Of a DNA stretch of 64,000 bases, positions 20,756 through 29,765 are shown one piece after another. How positions within the stretch are numbered: position 1 is the stretch's first letter; each line of letters begins with the position of its first letter. This DNA comes from VAXT01 sp963774625 (lineage in GTDB: Bacteria; Actinomycetota; Thermoleophilia; Gaiellales; Gaiellaceae), in NCBI GenBank assembly GCA_963774625.1, contig CAVZFQ010000014.1:101877-165876 (forward strand), given 5' to 3'. A model generated the notes under the pieces. It worked only from the letters and a program-made list of their open reading frames with translations. It was not told where the DNA came from and searched no databases. The translations under genes were made by a program, and so were the position numbers.

Positions 20756-22135
20756 GTGCAACAACCTGAATCTCCACTGCGGCAATACCTGCAAACTCTG
20801 AAGCGCCAGGCGTGGCTCGTAGTCCTGGTCCCAGCGCTGACGGTTGCAGTCGCGGTGGCGCTTCTCCAGACGAGGGCGCCCGTCTACCGGGCTTCGATGA
20901 CGATGGTCGTGGGTCAGCCCCACGGGGTGCTGCCGCCCGAGCTCGGAAGTCGCTCGGTCACGCGCACGATGACCAGCCTCCTGGAGAACGACCTCGTCGT
21001 GCGCAGCGTGATCGACCAACTCGGTCTCGACGTCTCGACCGAGAAGTTCAAAGAAGACCTCAAGGTGACCGTGCTGCCCGACACCTCCGTCATGGACATC
21101 AGCTACGAATCGACTGATCGGCGACAAGCGCTGCAGGTCGTCGCCCAGCTGGAGCGGATCTTTACCCGCGAGCTGGACGAGACACTCGGCGTGGGCAAGG
21201 GCTCGGCGTCCGGGGACCGGTCCTTCGAATTGGTCGTCCGGGTCTTCGATCCGCCACATCTCGATCCAGAACCGGTGGCGAAGGGAAGCACGGGCATCAT
21301 CTTTGCCGCCATCGGCGGCCTCGCACTCGGGCTGCTCCTCGGGGTCGCTCGCGAGGCGCTCGACTCGCGCATCCGCGGCCGGAAGGACGCGGAGCGGTGG
21401 TTCGGCGCGCCTGTCGTCGGCTCGCTTCCCGTGGGCATGGATCGCAAGCCCCCGCCGGGAGTCGGCTCATCCGCCGAGCCGCGTCGTGGTGACGAAGCCC
21501 GGGTGGCGTCCCTCGACCTCCTGCGCGCCAAGCTGCAGTTCTCGCGGGTAGGCGTGGAAGGGCCGACGATCCTGATCACGAGCGCCGGGGCCGACACGGG
21601 TCAGTCGAGTGTCACCGCCGCAATCGGCACAGCGCTGGCACTGGGCGGAAAGCATGTGATCTGCGTCGATGCCGACCTGCGTGAGCCGCGACTGCATAGT
21701 TCTCTCGGGCTCGAGAACGACAGCCCCGGCCTCGCGGGAGTCCTTGGAGAAGGGATGGACGCGGAGGATCTCCTCATGAACGTCGTGGTCGTCGAGCCGG
21801 CCATGAACGGGGCGGGCCCGACAGAGGCGACCGGCCGCTTGGAAGTCCTGACCGCCGGCAAGCAACCGTCGGCGCGTGTCGGGATGCTCACGCCCGAGGT
21901 CCTCGGCGAGTTGATCGAGCGCCTGAACAAGCGGGCCGACTTCGTCGTCTTCGACTCGCCTCCACTGCTCGCGGCCGACGCCCTGCCGCTCGCGATCCGC
22001 TCGGACAACGTGCTCGTAGTCGCTCGCAGCGGGCGAACGACGCGCGACGAGGCCGAGTCGGTGGTCTCGACCCTCCAGGAGCTCGGAGTCGAGCGCATCG
22101 GCATCGTCCTGACCGACGCGCGCGCCGCCACGTAG
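20756..22135 (+). CDS. Wzz chain-length determinant / BY-kinase-like protein with altered P-loop
   Basis: A 459-residue fusion of a polysaccharide co-polymerase and a CpsD/CapB-like ATPase. Two membrane helices flank an extracytoplasmic Wzz domain (about residues 20-195: WLVVLVPALTVAVAV and TGIIFAAIGGLALGLLLG). The cytoplasmic domain keeps Walker A' (ICVDADLREPRLH) and Walker B (FVVFDSPPLL). The P-loop, however, reads SAGADTGQSSV, where the family has GxGKS/T, so the nucleotide-binding Lys is Gln. No C-terminal tyrosine cluster is present. It may therefore be a scaffold that no longer autophosphorylates. GTG 20756 has GGAG upstream. Confidence 0.85.
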   Translation: MQQPESPLRQYLQTLKRQAWLVVLVPALTVAVAVALLQTRAPVYRASMTMVVGQPHGVLPPELGSRSVTRTMTSLLENDLVVRSVIDQLGLDVSTEKFKEDLKVTVLPDTSVMDISYESTDRRQALQVVAQLERIFTRELDETLGVGKGSASGDRSFELVVRVFDPPHLDPEPVAKGSTGIIFAAIGGLALGLLLGVAREALDSRIRGRKDAERWFGAPVVGSLPVGMDRKPPPGVGSSAEPRRGDEARVASLDLLRAKLQFSRVGVEGPTILITSAGADTGQSSVTAAIGTALALGGKHVICVDADLREPRLHSSLGLENDSPGLAGVLGEGMDAEDLLMNVVVVEPAMNGAGPTEATGRLEVLTAGKQPSARVGMLTPEVLGELIERLNKRADFVVFDSPPLLAADALPLAIRSDNVLVVARSGRTTRDEAESVVSTLQELGVERIGIVLTDARAAT

Positions 22136-22170
22136 GTCGTCCCCTGAGGGCTTCTCTGTTCGGCGCGGCG

Positions 22171-22743
22171 GTGTCGCTGCTCGTCTTCGTACTGCTCGCA
22201 CTTGCGGTCTGGGACGGAGGAGGGGGGTTCCGGTGGGACGCTTCGGTCGCCCGGTTCGTCGCCGACATCGTCCCGGTGTCCGACGAGGAGGTTCACGTCG
22301 ACCCGGCGATCACGGCGATTACGGTGGCCTCGATCGGTGTGACGGGCCTGGTCGTGGCGCTGCTGTTGCTGCGGGGACGCTTTCGAGCCGCCCTCTTTCC
22401 ACTCGCTGTCGTCGGGGTCACGGGGCTGGTGGCCACGATCGTCAAAGCGGGCATCGAAAGGCCTTCCATCGAGGGCCCCGGCGAGTCCTCGTTCCCCAGC
22501 GGCACGGCCGCGTGGTCGATGGCCCTGGTCGCGTCGGCGATCCTCCTCGCTCCGCCGAGGCGTCGCCTCCTCCTCGGTCTCGTGGGCGCGGTGCTCTTGG
22601 TCGCTCTCAGCGGCGTGATCGTCTGGGAGGAGTGGCACTACCCCTCCGACGTGCTGGCGGGCTGGTGTCTAGCGCTCGGGTGCGCTCTCGGGCTCTGGGT
22701 CGTCTTCGGCCGACCGACGGTAGCGGGACGCGACCAGCTTTAG
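22171..22743 (+). CDS. PAP2-superfamily membrane phosphatase-like protein
   Basis: A 190-residue protein with about five membrane helices. Motif 1 is KAGIERPSIE and motif 3 is near WHYPSDVLAGW. Motif 2 is FPSGTAAW, where PSGH is normal (His to Thr), and the Arg of SR before motif 3 is Gly. Such proteins usually remove phosphate from undecaprenyl pyrophosphate or phosphatidate, but the replaced residues make activity uncertain. GTG 22171 is the first usual start after the Wzz-like stop. Its stop codon interlocks with the stop of the convergent beta-helix gene (22740-22743). Confidence 0.75.
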   Translation: MSLLVFVLLALAVWDGGGGFRWDASVARFVADIVPVSDEEVHVDPAITAITVASIGVTGLVVALLLLRGRFRAALFPLAVVGVTGLVATIVKAGIERPSIEGPGESSFPSGTAAWSMALVASAILLAPPRRRLLLGLVGAVLLVALSGVIVWEEWHYPSDVLAGWCLALGCALGLWVVFGRPTVAGRDQL

Positions 22744-24650
22744 CGTTCGTAAGCGCCGGCGTCAGGCGCTGACTGTGGGCGGGGGAGGCCGTCGAAGTCG
22801 CGGCCCGGAGAGAACTCGGGCAGCGCGTAGTCGAGCGCCGGACTGCCCGCATCCACGTGCAGGTTGCGCGCTGCGTAGTTGACGAACAGCGGATCGGTCG
22901 TCCTGTTACCGCGCGAGTAGTCGAAACCGGGGCAGCCCGTCTGTGTCTGGCCCCAGGGATTTCCGAACGAGACGTTGTGATCGGCCCGGGAGGCTGTGGG
23001 GCAGGTCGAGTCGTGCGAGATCCCGTAATGGGCGTTGAAGGCGAAGACGTTGTTCACCACGCGGATGTTGTCGACCCCGCCGCTGCCGCCGACGACGATC
23101 CCGCTGTGCCCTGCGCCCGTCACGGTGTTGGCCGTGATGATCGAGCGGCTGTTGCGGTCGTAGACCTGGATCCCGAAGCCCTTCACGTGGTCATGGATGA
23201 CGTTGTTGGCGACGAGGTGGTCGTTGCCCTGCAGGTAGATCCCGTGGCTCTGGTGGATGACGCCCTGGCCGTTGTTGTGAATCCAGTTGCCGAGGAGCTG
23301 AGCGTCGTGACTGTCCTCGTCCGTGTAGATCCCCTGGTCCTGTGCGTTCCGGACCTCGTTGGCGGAAATCTCCAGATGGTGGCCGTAGATGTCGATGTTG
23401 CCGCCCGAGTTGTACGGCGAGTTCTGGAAGACGAAGCCCCTGATCCGGAAATAGGCGCCGGAGGACGAGATCTCGAGCGGCCGCTGTCCGCCTCCGTTGA
23501 CGATCGGCCTCTCACCGGGGTAGTTCTCGACGGTGATCGGCGCTGCGGCAGTTCCCGCGCGGCCCATGTCGAGGCTCTCGGCGTAGGTGCCGCCGCGGAC
23601 GAGCGCCCGCTGACCCGGCTGGAGCACGTTGAACGCCTTCTGCACCGTGCGCCAGGGCGCACCAAGCGTTCCGGGGTTCGAGTCGGACCCGGTCGTTGCG
23701 ACGTAGAACGTCTGTCCGGTCGACGGTCCGAGCGCAGGGGGCAAGGCGCTGCCGCCCCCGATGGGTGGGCCCGGCGGCGGCCCGGGCGGCGCGACCGACA
23801 TCACGCGGAGGGCCACCAGTTGCCCGATCGCACTGCGGTGGACGGTGCTCGACCTGGCCGATTTCGTGCCGGTAAGGCCGGTGACGACCGGGAAGTCGGC
23901 CATCGCGGACGTGACGCCGCTACGACGCACTGCCACCACGTGGAGCCGCTTCGCCATCCCCCGTGGAGAGGCGAGACGCGCTCGACCGCTCGCTGAGAAG
24001 AACCCGACGATGAGCGTGTCGCGCGCACGCGGCCGGACGGACGGTGCTGAGACGAGTCGGGTGTATCGCCGCACGCGTCCACTGTTCCCAGCCAGCAGGC
24101 GGTTCCCGTCGAGCCCGCGGTAGGCGAGCAACCCTCCTGTCGCGGCCCGCCGAGCGGGGAAGCGCCAGCGATAACCGGAGGGCTCTCGGGTTGTCGCGAC
24201 CTTGTAGTAGACGACGTGAGTCAGCGCCGCGCCGCGACGGCCGCTCGTGTCCGAGCGCATCGCATGCCAGCCTGCCGGCGGCTTGATCGCACGTGCCGAA
24301 GCCAGTCGCACCCCGATGCCCGCGACGAGCACGTCGTCACGTATGACGCCCGCCGGCCGCCGGATCGTCAACGAAGCCCTGCCGACCGTCCGCGCGCTGG
24401 AGACTCCTCTCAGCTCTACGGCAGTCGAGCGAGATGCCGTGCGGCGGGGCTCCGACCCCATGGAGCTGCTGCCGTGCGATACCGAGGCAGCTGTCAGGAG
24501 CGCGAGCAAGGTGACGACGGTCAGTCGTCCAGCTCGGCCGCGGGTCGTGCCCTCAGTGATATTCGAAGGCGCCGATATCGAAGCCGGAGCCCTGGGGGCG
24601 AGTCGTTCCTTCGAAGTCAACGGTGACGGAGGGTAGCGTCTGGCCGGCAT
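22740..24650 (-). CDS. secreted two-domain protein with right-handed beta-helix
   Basis: An open frame of up to 636 residues. The true start is unclear: ATG 24650 would overlap the upstream gene by 98 bases, and the signal-like helix LTVVTLLALLTAASVSHG begins about 40 residues in. Residues about 80-290 form an unrecognised beta-rich domain (ASLTIRRPAGVIRDDVLVAGI), seen in other secreted proteins of this type. A Gly/Pro linker leads to a beta-helix domain (about 310-636; FYVATTGSDSNPGTLGAPW, SANEVRNAQDQGIY, NNVIHDH, VVGGSGGVDN) ending DAGAYER. The helix is a close paralog of the protein at 13233-14396, sharing IVVGGSGGVDNI and FGIQVYD. Confidence 0.8.
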   Translation of the reverse strand: MPARRYPPSPLTSKERLAPRAPASISAPSNITEGTTRGRAGRLTVVTLLALLTAASVSHGSSSMGSEPRRTASRSTAVELRGVSSARTVGRASLTIRRPAGVIRDDVLVAGIGVRLASARAIKPPAGWHAMRSDTSGRRGAALTHVVYYKVATTREPSGYRWRFPARRAATGGLLAYRGLDGNRLLAGNSGRVRRYTRLVSAPSVRPRARDTLIVGFFSASGRARLASPRGMAKRLHVVAVRRSGVTSAMADFPVVTGLTGTKSARSSTVHRSAIGQLVALRVMSVAPPGPPPGPPIGGGSALPPALGPSTGQTFYVATTGSDSNPGTLGAPWRTVQKAFNVLQPGQRALVRGGTYAESLDMGRAGTAAAPITVENYPGERPIVNGGGQRPLEISSSGAYFRIRGFVFQNSPYNSGGNIDIYGHHLEISANEVRNAQDQGIYTDEDSHDAQLLGNWIHNNGQGVIHQSHGIYLQGNDHLVANNVIHDHVKGFGIQVYDRNSRSIITANTVTGAGHSGIVVGGSGGVDNIRVVNNVFAFNAHYGISHDSTCPTASRADHNVSFGNPWGQTQTGCPGFDYSRGNRTTDPLFVNYAARNLHVDAGSPALDYALPEFSPGRDFDGLPRPQSAPDAGAYER

Positions 24651-27600
24651 CGATCGCCGGGGAGATGCTCTGCAGGTGGAAGTCGGTGGGCGGGTTGACC
24701 AGGCGGGGATTCGTGCTCACCTGGTTGGCCACGAGGGTCATTCCGGGTGGCGTCGAGCCCTGGTCGTGCATGGCGTCGCCGCTCGTCAGGTTGTTGCCGA
24801 CCGTGATCGTCCCGCTGAAGCCCTGAGCCTCGATCGTTTTCCCGCCCTGCGGGTTGTAGAAGACGTTGTTCTTGATCGACGAGTTGGAGATCGAGGCGTC
24901 GAGGACGATGCAGGTGTACTGCTTGCTCTCGTTGCAGAAGGCGAACGTGTTGTTCAGGACGTGGATGTTGCTCAGGCTCCCTGGGTACCACTGGACGCCC
25001 CAGCCATGGTGGGTGTCGTGGAAGATGTTGTTGCGGATAGTCACGTTGCCGGCGCCGCCGCCGCCCCCGGCGCTGCCATTCAGATACATGCCGTGGTCGA
25101 GTGAGACCGTGGTGTTGCCGCAGCCGTTCTCTCCGACGAAGAAGCGGCCGATCGTGTGGACCAGGTTGTTCTCGACGGTGATGTTTCCGCTGCCGGCGCC
25201 ACTCTGGACGTAGATGCCGACCTGGCCGTTCGTGTTGCCCGGGTCGGCGCAGACGCGTCCGATGTCGTGAATGTGGTTGCCGACGATCTGGGAGTGGTAC
25301 CCGCCGTCATAGAGGTCGATCCCGCTCGCGCTGCCTCGCGGGCTCCCGACGTTGCCGACATCCGAGACCTCGAAGCCCTCGACGCGCACGTAGTCGGCTC
25401 CTGAGAGGGAGATGCCCTCGGCCGCGTCATTGTCGTTCCCCCACATGTGCGCGCCCCAGCGGTTGCGCGACACGAACGTGACCCACTGGCTGGGAGTCCC
25501 GTCGCCCGTGATCGTCATCACGACGCCGGAGTTCGTATAGGTGCCGTCCTCGAAGACCACGACGTCTCCCGGAGAAACGGGGATCCCTCCCGGGCCGAAC
25601 CTGCCCGAGCCGAACGTGGCGGGCGTGATCGAGATGACGTCCCCGGTGCAGTAGCCCGGCGGCGCGGCGGTCAGCAGCGTCGGGCAGCCCGGCGCCGGGG
25701 GAGGCGGAGGCGGCGGTGGTGGCGGAGGAGGTGGAGGTGGCGGAGGAGGAGGCGGACCGGGCGGAGGCGGGGGTGGAGGAGGAGGCGGCGGCGGAGGTGG
25801 CGGAGGAGGCCCGCTCGAGTATTCGTAGGCGCCGCGGTCGAAGGCCGGGCCTTGCGGGCGAGGCATGGCCACGTGGTCCATCGTTACGCCCATCGTTGCC
25901 AGATTGGCGCCACTGTTGATGGCTGCCGACGATGTCTGGAGCCTGAGCCCGCCGGTCAGGGGAGCGGCCGGGTCGACGAGCAAGGGATTGGTCGTCCACA
26001 GGTTGTTGGTCTCCGTCACGCCCGGCGGCAGCGGGCTGATCGCGCTGGAGCAGTTCGCGCCGCTCACGAGAATGTTCCCCGGCGAGATGTTGTGCGTGAC
26101 GGACACGTTCGACAGCGTCTCGAGATCCCAGGCCCAGAGGTAGGTCGTCCCGGCAGCGTTGTGCTGCACGTTGTTCTTGATCTGGAGGTCGACCATGAGG
26201 GCGTCGGTGAAGATGGACGCGTAGCGGCAGTACGGGTTCCCGAAGGCGAACGTGTTGTTGAGGATCTTCAGGTTCGTGTTCGTGCCCTGGTAGACGTAGA
26301 CCGAGTAGCCGTTCTCCATCCGGTAGAAGAGGTTGTTGCGGACGTTGACGTTGTTGTAGGTCGAGCCCTGGAGATAGACGGCCGTGTCGCTGTTCATGAA
26401 CTTGTTGAAGCCGGTCGGGTACGTGCAGCCGTTCTCGCCCGGGTCGTAGCGGCCGATGCCGTAGAAGAGGTTGTTCTCGACGAGCACGCCGGCCCGGTGA
26501 ACGAAGACGCCGGTCTGCGCGCGGATCGTCGGGTTGCAGAAGTTGGAGATGTTGTGGATCGAGTTGCCGACGACCTGCGAGTTGTCGCCCGCGCCTTCGA
26601 AGAAGATGCCGGACGCCGACGGAACGGGCTGCGTCCCGTCGACCGAGCTGCCGAGCCCGAAGATGTCGAAGCCCTCGATGCGCACGTTGGCCGTTCCGGC
26701 TCCGAACGCGAAGCCGTACTTGTCGGCGTTGCTCTGACCGTCGATCTTGGCACCCAGCCGGTTTCGGGAGACGAAGGTCACGAACTGACCTGACGTGCCG
26801 CCGGTGTTCACCTGGACGATCGTGCCGTCGCCCGGAGTCGCGTCTCTGTAGACGCCGTCCTCGAACACGACGACGTCACCGGGCGCTACGGGAATGCCTC
26901 CGGAGCCGAAGACGCCCGTGAACGTTGCCGGCGTGACCGAGATCACGGCCCCGGTGCAGTAGCCCGGCGGCGCGGCAGTCAGCAGCGTCGGGCAGCCCGG
27001 CGGCGGGGGAGGCGGAGGCGGAGGCGGCGGTGGCGGTGGCGGTGGCGGAGGCGGCGGGGGAGGAGGCGGGCCGGGTGGGGGAGGAGGCGGAGGCGGTGGT
27101 GGTGGTGGTGGTGGGGAGGCGGAGGCGGGGGTGGTGGAGGAGGCGGCGGTGGCGGTGGCGGTGGCGTCAAGCAATTGAATGTGGTCATCGAGAGCGAAGC
27201 TTTCGCGGAGCGGTTACCGGCGTCGTCGAACGCATCGACTGAGAGGCGGTAGGCCCTCGCGCAGGTGAGCCCGGCATACGTGTGAGCGAGCGACTCGACG
27301 TTGTCGACCAACGCCCCGTCGAGGTAGACGCCGTAGCCCGCAACGCGGCGGTTGTCGTTCGACGCCCTCCAGCCGAGGGTGATGCCGGTCGCCGTGGGTT
27401 GCCAGGCGTTGAGCCTGCTCGGGACAGTTGGCGGCTTGGTGTCCTGCCGGGACGGCCCGAGCAGCGCGGCGTACGAGTCCGTGGCTTTGGCCTGGAGGGT
27501 GCCTGCGGGTGCAATTCCGAGGTCCAGCGTGGGGCTGTCCGCAGCGGCGCCAATCGCGTCTCGCCAGAGTCGCGAGTCGAGCCGCCCGCGCAGCGGCGCG

Positions 27601-28076
27601 ATGGCCAGGATGCGTCCGCCGGACGTCATCAGTGAGCGCACCGCGCCGGGGCCGGTAACGCGCACGACGACTAGATCCTTGGGGCCCTTCTTCTTGGCGA
27701 GGCGGAGAGCCGACTTCCGTGTCGGCGCCTTGAGCGCGCACGTCTTCTTAGTGGAGCCCTTGCAGGACGGAAGCAGTAGCAGCCCGGCACGAGCAACTCG
27801 GGAGCGCAACTGCGCCGCGCGGCGAGGCGACAGTCCCGCCGTGTTTAGAACGACGGCGTTGAAGCCCCGCTGACGGAGGCGAACGAGCCTCTGCCGGTCG
27901 AAACCCTTGGTGGCCGCGCCGAGCTCGATCGCCCACAGCTCAGGCGGCAAGGCGCTGCCGGCCCGGTCTCCGGCCGTCGCTGTCGGCGCGGACAGGGCGA
28001 GCACGCTCGCGGCCAAAACGACGAAGCCGAGGACGAGTGGCGCACGACGGCGCCTGGCATGGGTGGCGGCTCCCAT
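24553..28076 (-). CDS. large secreted FN3 - polyproline - double beta-helix protein, frameshifted
   Basis: One gene broken by a frameshift. From ATG 28076 (AGGGGAAAAGCA upstream) run a signal peptide, an unrecognised domain (LWAIELGAATKGFDRQRLVRL), an FN3 domain (PSRLNAWQP to TTFNC) and a Pro tract. At 27113-27116 a GGGG (four C on the coding strand) shifts the frame, giving a false His/Arg tail; one more C restores proline and joins the second frame. That frame holds two homologous beta-helix modules (each starting GCPTLLTAAPPGYCTG and ending GAYEY or GAFEY) separated by a second Pro tract (about 25690-25810). The restored length is about 1175 residues. The modules share APGDVVVFEDG / SPGDVVVFEDG cores. 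It is probably surface-exposed and glycan-binding or glycan-cleaving. Confidence 0.8.
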
Positions 28077-28291
28077 TGCTTTTCCCCTATCGGTCGCCCC
28101 GGCCGCGCCCAAAATCGTCACTTGGGGTGAAATTGGGTCGTGTTTTTGCAGGACTATGCGCGGCCGCATGTGGGGAGTCCACGTGCATAGAAGCGCCGGG
28201 GTCAGACGGCGCCCCATTTCCTACTCTTTTTTAGAACTCAGCGAACGACTGGGAGCGCAGGGTACTAACCCGCGAATTCCCGTGCGCTTTC

Positions 28292-29263
28292 TTAGTTCTG
28301 ATAGATAGGCGCATAGGGATCAACAAGGAAACCACTCTCGAGGAGTGTCATTACCTCGCCGATCCCGTCAGCAACTGTGCGCTTTGTTTCGAACCCGAGA
28401 CGCTCCTTGACCTTCTCGAAGCTGACGCGGTAGTCGCGCGGATCCTCGTCCTTGTGGACGAAGCTGATGTTCGCGGACGGGTCGCGCGCCTTCAGCAGTT
28501 CCACGATGTCGAGCTTGCGGTAGTTCTCGTCCGTGGAGCCGACGTTGAACACCTCGCCGCGAACCTGCTCGAGCGGCGCCGCGAGCACCACGCACGCGGC
28601 CCGGGCCGCGTCTCGGACATGGACGTAGGGCCGCCAGAACTGCTCGCCGAACACCACGAGCTCCTTTCCTTGCGCCACCTCGCGGGCGAACTCGTTCACC
28701 GTCAGATCGAAGCGCATCCGCGGGGAGACCCCGTACACGGTCGCAAAGCGAAGGCAACACGTCGCGAAGTCGTCGGCGCGGGCGAGCGCGTCGAGCTCGG
28801 CGGCGACCTTCGTCTCCGCGTACAGGGAGATCGGCCGTAGGTCGAACTCCTCGGTTGCATAGACGTCGCTGTCGGCCATCTTCCCGTAGTTGCTGCACGT
28901 CGATGCGATGACGCAGCGCTGGACGCCCGCCGCCTGCGCGTCGTCGAGCAACCCGTGGGTGCCGTCGACGTTGACCTCCTGAGCGGCGTCAGGCTCCCGG
29001 GAGCACGCCGGATCGCCGACAATGGCGGCGAGGTGGAGGACCGCCTCGACGTCGGCCAGCGCTTCCTGCCTGGCGGCCGCGTCCCGGACGTCTCCACGGA
29101 CGAACTGGAACCGGTCGTCCCCCCAGGCCTGGAGCAGCGAGGGCACGCCACCGTGCAGGAGCGAGTCGAACGCGCGCACCGCGTGGCCCTTGGCCAGCAG
29201 CTCGTCGACCACCACCGAACCGACATAGCCCGCTCCGCCGGTGACCAGAATCCATTTCCCCAT
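28292..29263 (-). CDS. NAD-dependent epimerase/dehydratase
   Basis: A 323-residue extended short-chain dehydrogenase. The NAD-binding motif is GGAGYVGS near the N-terminus. The catalytic Ser lies in ASTCSNYGK and the YxxxK motif is YAETK. It also has GDVRD, LAAIVGDPACS and the substrate-side RFATVYGVSPRMRFDL. These enzymes act on NDP-sugars (epimerisation, dehydration or reduction), so it probably supplies a sugar to the nearby polysaccharide genes. Its start lies 4 bases from the stop of the upstream DUF4115-like gene, suggesting co-transcription. Confidence 0.9.
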   Translation of the reverse strand: MGKWILVTGGAGYVGSVVVDELLAKGHAVRAFDSLLHGGVPSLLQAWGDDRFQFVRGDVRDAAARQEALADVEAVLHLAAIVGDPACSREPDAAQEVNVDGTHGLLDDAQAAGVQRCVIASTCSNYGKMADSDVYATEEFDLRPISLYAETKVAAELDALARADDFATCCLRFATVYGVSPRMRFDLTVNEFAREVAQGKELVVFGEQFWRPYVHVRDAARAACVVLAAPLEQVRGEVFNVGSTDENYRKLDIVELLKARDPSANISFVHKDEDPRDYRVSFEKVKERLGFETKRTVADGIGEVMTLLESGFLVDPYAPIYQN

Positions 29264-29267
29264 CTAG

Positions 29268-29750
29268 CTAGCTTGCCGCCTGCAGCTGGCCGGGGGTTGC
29301 GACGAGATCGATCGAGCCGGCAGGAAGCCTTTCCACCGGCCGGCCGTCGAGCGTGAGGTCGACGTTCTCGGGGGCCCCGAGCCTGATCCAGAGGCGTGGG
29401 CCGAACAGGCTGATCGATCGGCCTTGGACGATAACGCCGTCGTACAGGCTTTCCCCCTCCTCCGAGTCGGCATGGACGGAGAGCGGTGAGTCTCCTCGCG
29501 TGGCCTTGACGACCAGCGTCGCGTCTCCGGGCTGCGGCTGGCGGCCTGTGGTGGTTGCCGGAGGAGGTGTCGTCGTCGTCTCGGGTGCAGTCGTCGCGGG
29601 TGCAGTCGTTGCGGGTGGAGGCGGCGGGGGATTGGCGATCGGCGCGGCCCCGTCGCCGCTGTTCCCGCCGATGAGCCCAACCAAGATGAGCAGGAAGACG
29701 ACCCCGAAACCAACGGCCGCAATTACCTTCTCACGGTAGGTACTGGGCAT
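29268..29750 (-). CDS. membrane protein with RodZ-C-like (DUF4115) domain
   Basis: A 160-residue single-pass protein. A short basic N-terminus precedes a helix (about 11-28: VGFGVVFLLILVGLIG), a Pro/Thr-rich linker with repeated ATTAP-like units, and a C-terminal beta domain (ATLVVKATRGDSPLSVHA, GPRLWIRLGAPENVDLTLDG) matching the extracytoplasmic DUF4115 domain found at the end of RodZ proteins. The helix-turn-helix half of RodZ is absent. It may be a cell-shape or envelope factor. It is encoded immediately upstream of the epimerase in the same direction. Confidence 0.75.
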   Translation of the reverse strand: MPSTYREKVIAAVGFGVVFLLILVGLIGGNSGDGAAPIANPPPPPPATTAPATTAPETTTTPPPATTTGRQPQPGDATLVVKATRGDSPLSVHADSEEGESLYDGVIVQGRSISLFGPRLWIRLGAPENVDLTLDGRPVERLPAGSIDLVATPGQLQAAS

Positions 29751-29765
29751 CTGTACCCGCTCACG

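Noticed and set aside
26979..27116. A His-run and Arg-rich tail on the minus-strand frame from 28076, resembling a metal-binding region
   Set aside because: It is the out-of-frame reading of a proline repeat after a one-base shift at 27113-27116; the proline frame continues into beta-helix domains.
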